A DNA stretch of 64,000 nt from JAICJR01 sp963848495 (GTDB lineage Bacteria > Actinomycetota > Thermoleophilia > Solirubrobacterales > Thermoleophilaceae). A program made the position numbers and the translations under genes. Position 1 is the stretch's first letter. Every line of letters starts with the position of its first letter. Below are positions 61,149-64,000 of the stretch, piece after piece. The stretch spans positions 806,001-870,000 of the forward strand of contig CAWKDV010000004.1 in NCBI GenBank assembly GCA_963848495.1. The letters run 5' to 3'. The notes beneath the pieces are model-generated. The model was not told where the DNA came from and did no database searches. It was given only the letters and a program-made list of their open reading frames with translations.

Positions 61149-62279
61149 CTAGACGGCGGTGGCCAGGCGGCCGTGCCGCCAGGCGGCGACGATGCCGCCG
61201 GGGATCTCCGGGAGCGGCAGAACCTCGCTCACGGCGCCCCTGAGGGCCGCCTCGCGCGGCATGCCATAGACCACACAGGTGGCCTCGTCCTGACCGATGA
61301 CCCAGCTGCCGGCGTTGCGCAGCGCAACGAGGCCGTCGGCCCCGTCGTCGCCCATGCCGGTGAGGATCACGCCCAGCGCGCTGCCTCCGTAGACGCGCGC
61401 GACCGAGTGGAAGAGGTGGGTGGCCGACGGCCGGTGCCCGCCAACGGGCCCTTCGCTCGTCAGCTTCAGGCGGCGGCCGGCCGCGACGGCCATCTGGTGC
61501 TCGCCGGGGGCGATCACGACGTCGCCGGGTGCCAGCGACTCGCCGTCCGCGCCCAGGCGCACACGCAGCGGGGTGACGTTGTTCAGCCAGTCGACGAGGC
61601 CCTGGTGGAAGCCGACGGTGATGTGCTGGACGATCACGATCGGGACCGGAGCGTCGCCGGGCAGCGCGCCGATGATCTTGCCGAGGGCGTCGGGCCCGCC
61701 GGTCGAGGAGCCGATCGCCACGATGTCGATCTTGCGGCGCACCGCCGGGCGTGCGGACACGACCGCAGCAACCGGCGGGGTGGCTGCCGGGGCCGCCGGG
61801 GCGCCGGCGGAGGGCCGCAGCGGTGTCGCGCCCGTGGCGGCTCCTGGGCGCAGCTTCGGACGGCGCCTGACGACACGCACCCCGGCCATGGTCTTGAGGG
61901 TGCCCACGATCTCGGCGGCGCGCTGGGCGAAGTCCGGCGCGGTCGGGCCCGCGGGCTTGGCCAGCACCGCGAGCGCTCCCGAGTCGAGCGCCTCGAACGA
62001 GAGGCGCACGTCCTTGGGGTCGATGGCGCTGATCACAACGATCGGCGTGGGCGTCTCGCTCATGATCCGGCGCGTGGCCTCGAGGCCGTCCACCTTGGGC
62101 ATGTGGACGTCCATCGTGATCACGTCCGGCTTGAGCGCCGCCGCCATCTCCACGCCCTGCTCGCCGTCGCGCGCCTCGCCGACCACCTCGAGGCCGGGAT
62201 CGCGGTTGATGATCGAGGTGAGGAGAGCCCTGGCTACGACCGAGTCCTCGGTCACCAGGACGCGGAGGGCGCCGGGCAT
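61149..62279 (-). CDS. cheB: Chemotaxis protein-glutamate methylesterase CheB
   Basis: A 376-residue CheB. Receiver domain: RVLVTEDSVVARALLTSII, VITMDVHMPKVDGLEA (phospho-Asp) and KPAG. A Pro/Ala linker near 145-180 leads to the esterase: AIGSSTGGPDALG (Ser), VIVQHITVGFHQG (His) and TGMGDDGADGL (Asp). It removes methyl groups from chemoreceptors when phosphorylated. It lies 5 bp after the mcp gene in one operon. Confidence 0.95.
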   Translation of the reverse strand: MPGALRVLVTEDSVVARALLTSIINRDPGLEVVGEARDGEQGVEMAAALKPDVITMDVHMPKVDGLEATRRIMSETPTPIVVISAIDPKDVRLSFEALDSGALAVLAKPAGPTAPDFAQRAAEIVGTLKTMAGVRVVRRRPKLRPGAATGATPLRPSAGAPAAPAATPPVAAVVSARPAVRRKIDIVAIGSSTGGPDALGKIIGALPGDAPVPIVIVQHITVGFHQGLVDWLNNVTPLRVRLGADGESLAPGDVVIAPGEHQMAVAAGRRLKLTSEGPVGGHRPSATHLFHSVARVYGGSALGVILTGMGDDGADGLVALRNAGSWVIGQDEATCVVYGMPREAALRGAVSEVLPLPEIPGGIVAAWRHGRLATAV

Positions 62280-62284
62280 CCCGC

Positions 62285-63892
62285 TCAGACCTTGTAGGCG
62301 GCGGCGAGCTGCTGAAGCTCGGCCGCCACGCTGTTGAGGCCCTCTGCGGTGCGCTGCGACTCTTCGGCGCTGGCCGCGAACTCCGCGGCGGCGCGCGTGG
62401 CGTCCTGCATGCCGGTGGCGATCTGGTCCATGCCCGCGTTCTGCTCCTGCGCGCTGGCGACGATCTGCTGGGCGGCCTGGGCCGACTCGCGGATCGACTG
62501 CGTCAGCTCGGCGATGATCTCGCCGGCCTGGGCGGCCAACTGGGCGCCGGCCTCCACCACGCTGGTGCCGTCCTCTGCCGCCCTCACAGCGGCGCTGGTG
62601 GCGTGCTCGATCTCCTCGAGGATCGTCTGCACCTGGGCGGTGGCCTGCTTCGACTGCTCGGCAAGGTTGCGCACCTCGTCGGCGACGACCGCAAAGCCCT
62701 TGCCCTGCTCGCCGGCGCGCGCGGCCTCGATCGTGGCGTTCAGCGCCAGCAGGTTGGACTGATCGGCCAGGTCGTTCACAGCCGACGTGATCTCGCCGAT
62801 CTGGGCGGTGCGCTCGGAGAGCGCCTGCACGTCGTTGGCTATGCCCTCCACGCGCTCGCGGATCTCCGACATCCCATCGACGATCGCCTCCACGGCGTGC
62901 GCTCCCTCGTCGCCCTGGCGAACTGACTCCTGGGCGCGCTCGGCGACCTCCTCGGCCTTGCGGGCGGCCTGCTCGGAAGTGGCCCGGATCTCCTCCGTGG
63001 CGGTGGTGGTCTGACTGATGGCCGCCGACTGGTTGGCTGCGCCGGCGGTCTGCTGGCTCACGGTGGCGAGGATCTCGCCGGCGCTCGAGGTGATCGCCTC
63101 GGCGCCGCTGCGCACCTGCGAGGACATAGACGAGAGGTTCTCGACCATCGTATTGAGGTTGTCACCGAGCTGGGCGAGCTCGTCGCTACCGCTCACCTCG
63201 ACGCGCGAGCCGAGGTCCCCGCCCGCCACCTCGGTGGTGAAGTCCGAGTAGCGGCGGACGCGCGGGACGATCTCGCGCACGAGCCAGAACACGCCCGCCA
63301 GGCCGATCAGGGCCGCAAAGCCCATCACGATCAGGGTCATGGTGCGCCCACTGGAAGCGGTCTGCTCGGTCTGGTGGAAGCCCTTGGCCGCGCTCAAGTT
63401 CCCCTCGCTGGCGAGCACCTCCATGCTGTCCTTCATCGGGCTCAGGCGCTCATCGAGGGTGCCCGCCATATCGGACTTCGCGGCGGCGGTCTTCGCGGCG
63501 AACTTGCCCGCGTCCCAGTCGGCCATGAACTTCGGCCAGAGCGTGGACTCGAGCGCATTCAGCTTCTGCTCCTTGGGGGTCCGGTTCGGCAGCGCCTTCA
63601 GGTGAGCGAGCAGCGCCTCGATCTGCTTGCTGCGGTCCTGGAGCTCGGAGGCCTCGTCGGGATTGCCCGTGACCGTGGCCTGCACCGCCTCGTCCTGGAC
63701 GTGCCCGAGCTGGACGTTCAGCGCGTTGATCGTCTTCATGCCGTCGAAGTCGCGGCCGAAGAGCGTCTTGGCGTGGTTGTCCACACCGTTGACCGTATGG
63801 ATCCCGCTCCACGCGATCAGGCCGATCGCCACCAGCACCGCGCCGATGACGATTGCGAACTTGGCCTTGATGTCCAGCTTGATGCGTTTCAC
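62285..63892 (-). CDS. Methyl-accepting chemotaxis protein
   Basis: A 535-residue chemoreceptor: first membrane span IAIVIGAVLVAIGLIAW-like segment near 12-30, a four-helix periplasmic sensor, second span TLIVMGFAALIGLAGVFWLV near 186-205, a HAMP region (RRYSDFTTEVAGGDL), and the signalling hairpin with DQSNLLALNATIEAARAGEQ and GFAVVADEVRNLAEQS. GTG start. First complete gene of the receptor-cheB operon; the gene before it ends with a receiver domain. Confidence 0.95.
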   Translation of the reverse strand: MKRIKLDIKAKFAIVIGAVLVAIGLIAWSGIHTVNGVDNHAKTLFGRDFDGMKTINALNVQLGHVQDEAVQATVTGNPDEASELQDRSKQIEALLAHLKALPNRTPKEQKLNALESTLWPKFMADWDAGKFAAKTAAAKSDMAGTLDERLSPMKDSMEVLASEGNLSAAKGFHQTEQTASSGRTMTLIVMGFAALIGLAGVFWLVREIVPRVRRYSDFTTEVAGGDLGSRVEVSGSDELAQLGDNLNTMVENLSSMSSQVRSGAEAITSSAGEILATVSQQTAGAANQSAAISQTTTATEEIRATSEQAARKAEEVAERAQESVRQGDEGAHAVEAIVDGMSEIRERVEGIANDVQALSERTAQIGEITSAVNDLADQSNLLALNATIEAARAGEQGKGFAVVADEVRNLAEQSKQATAQVQTILEEIEHATSAAVRAAEDGTSVVEAGAQLAAQAGEIIAELTQSIRESAQAAQQIVASAQEQNAGMDQIATGMQDATRAAAEFAASAEESQRTAEGLNSVAAELQQLAAAYKV

Positions 63893-63909
63893 GAGACTCC
63901 CTTAATGGA

Positions 63910-64000
63910 TCAGATCAGGCGCCGCACCGTGTCGAGCAGGTGGTCCTGCTCGGCGGAGCCCTTGATTACGTAGGCGTCCGCTCCGGCGTCGATGCCACGC
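63910..64000 (-). CDS. C-terminal end of a receiver-domain protein (possibly CheA hybrid or CheY), truncated
   Basis: Only the last 30 codons are in the window: GIDAGADAYVIKGSAEQDHL then LDTVRRLI and stop. AGADAYVIKGS is the strand-5 Lys block of a receiver domain. The gene precedes mcp and cheB by 17 bp, so it belongs to the chemotaxis operon. Confidence 0.75.
   Translation of the reverse strand, partial: RGIDAGADAYVIKGSAEQDHLLDTVRRLI

Overview
The window looks like a chromosome segment of a high-GC, motile actinobacterium, most likely from the Thermoleophilia/Solirubrobacterales. The inference rests on a complete coenzyme F420 locus with a fused FO synthase, secreted proteins with basic C-terminal modules, PspC-type envelope sensors, two small flagellins with chemotaxis genes, and the ethylmalonyl-CoA enzymes Ccr, Ecm and MeaB. 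No rRNA or marker gene fixes the genus.

Layout. 1-1562: end of a peptide-type ABC substrate-binding protein. 1586-8095: a decaying integrative element at a tRNA-Trp gene, bounded by an exact 42-bp repeat of the tRNA 3' half. It carries a frameshifted HNH-NB-ARC-TPR STAND protein (candidate anti-phage gene), an IS110-type transposase with structured flanks, iteron-like repeats, a badly frameshifted tyrosine integrase and an excisionase-like gene. 8.1-14.8 kb: two tRNA-Leu genes, an unknown protein, a MetE-like enzyme, a PKD-like secreted protein and an M28 peptidase. 14.8-26.9 kb: acyl-CoA metabolism (acyl-CoA synthetase, carboxyltransferase, enoyl-CoA hydratase, thioesterase, HMG-CoA lyase), a frameshifted ferredoxin reductase with its ferredoxin, two DUF899 proteins, and an ArsR-AHSA1 pair. 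27.0-35.6 kb: F420 genes (F420-dependent NADP reductase-like, cofD, cofC, cofE, and cofGH on the other strand) around a large LuxR-type ATPase regulator. 35.6-42.7 kb: THI5-like lipoprotein, Nudix hydrolase, a NarL-type two-component system whose kinase carries a PspC domain, and a GGDEF/HD-GYP protein. 42.7-49.3 kb: short-chain dehydrogenase, YgfZ-like protein, acyltransferase, and MarR with a DHA2 efflux pump. 49.3-58.1 kb: Ccr, CocE-type hydrolase, an AbiEi/DUF559 protein, ClpS, MBL hydrolase, Ecm and MeaB. 58.1-64.0 kb: LuxR regulator, CHAP hydrolase, two flagellins with FliA-like promoters, CheB, an MCP, and the end of a receiver-domain protein.

The metabolic genes suggest that acyl-CoAs are activated, carboxylated and hydrated, with crotonyl-CoA carboxylated by Ccr to ethylmalonyl-CoA, which Ecm (protected by MeaB) rearranges to methylsuccinyl-CoA. 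Several conserved genes contain single-base frameshifts, so part of the apparent gene decay may be consensus error. The element is much denser in frameshifts than the rest, so real decay there is also plausible.
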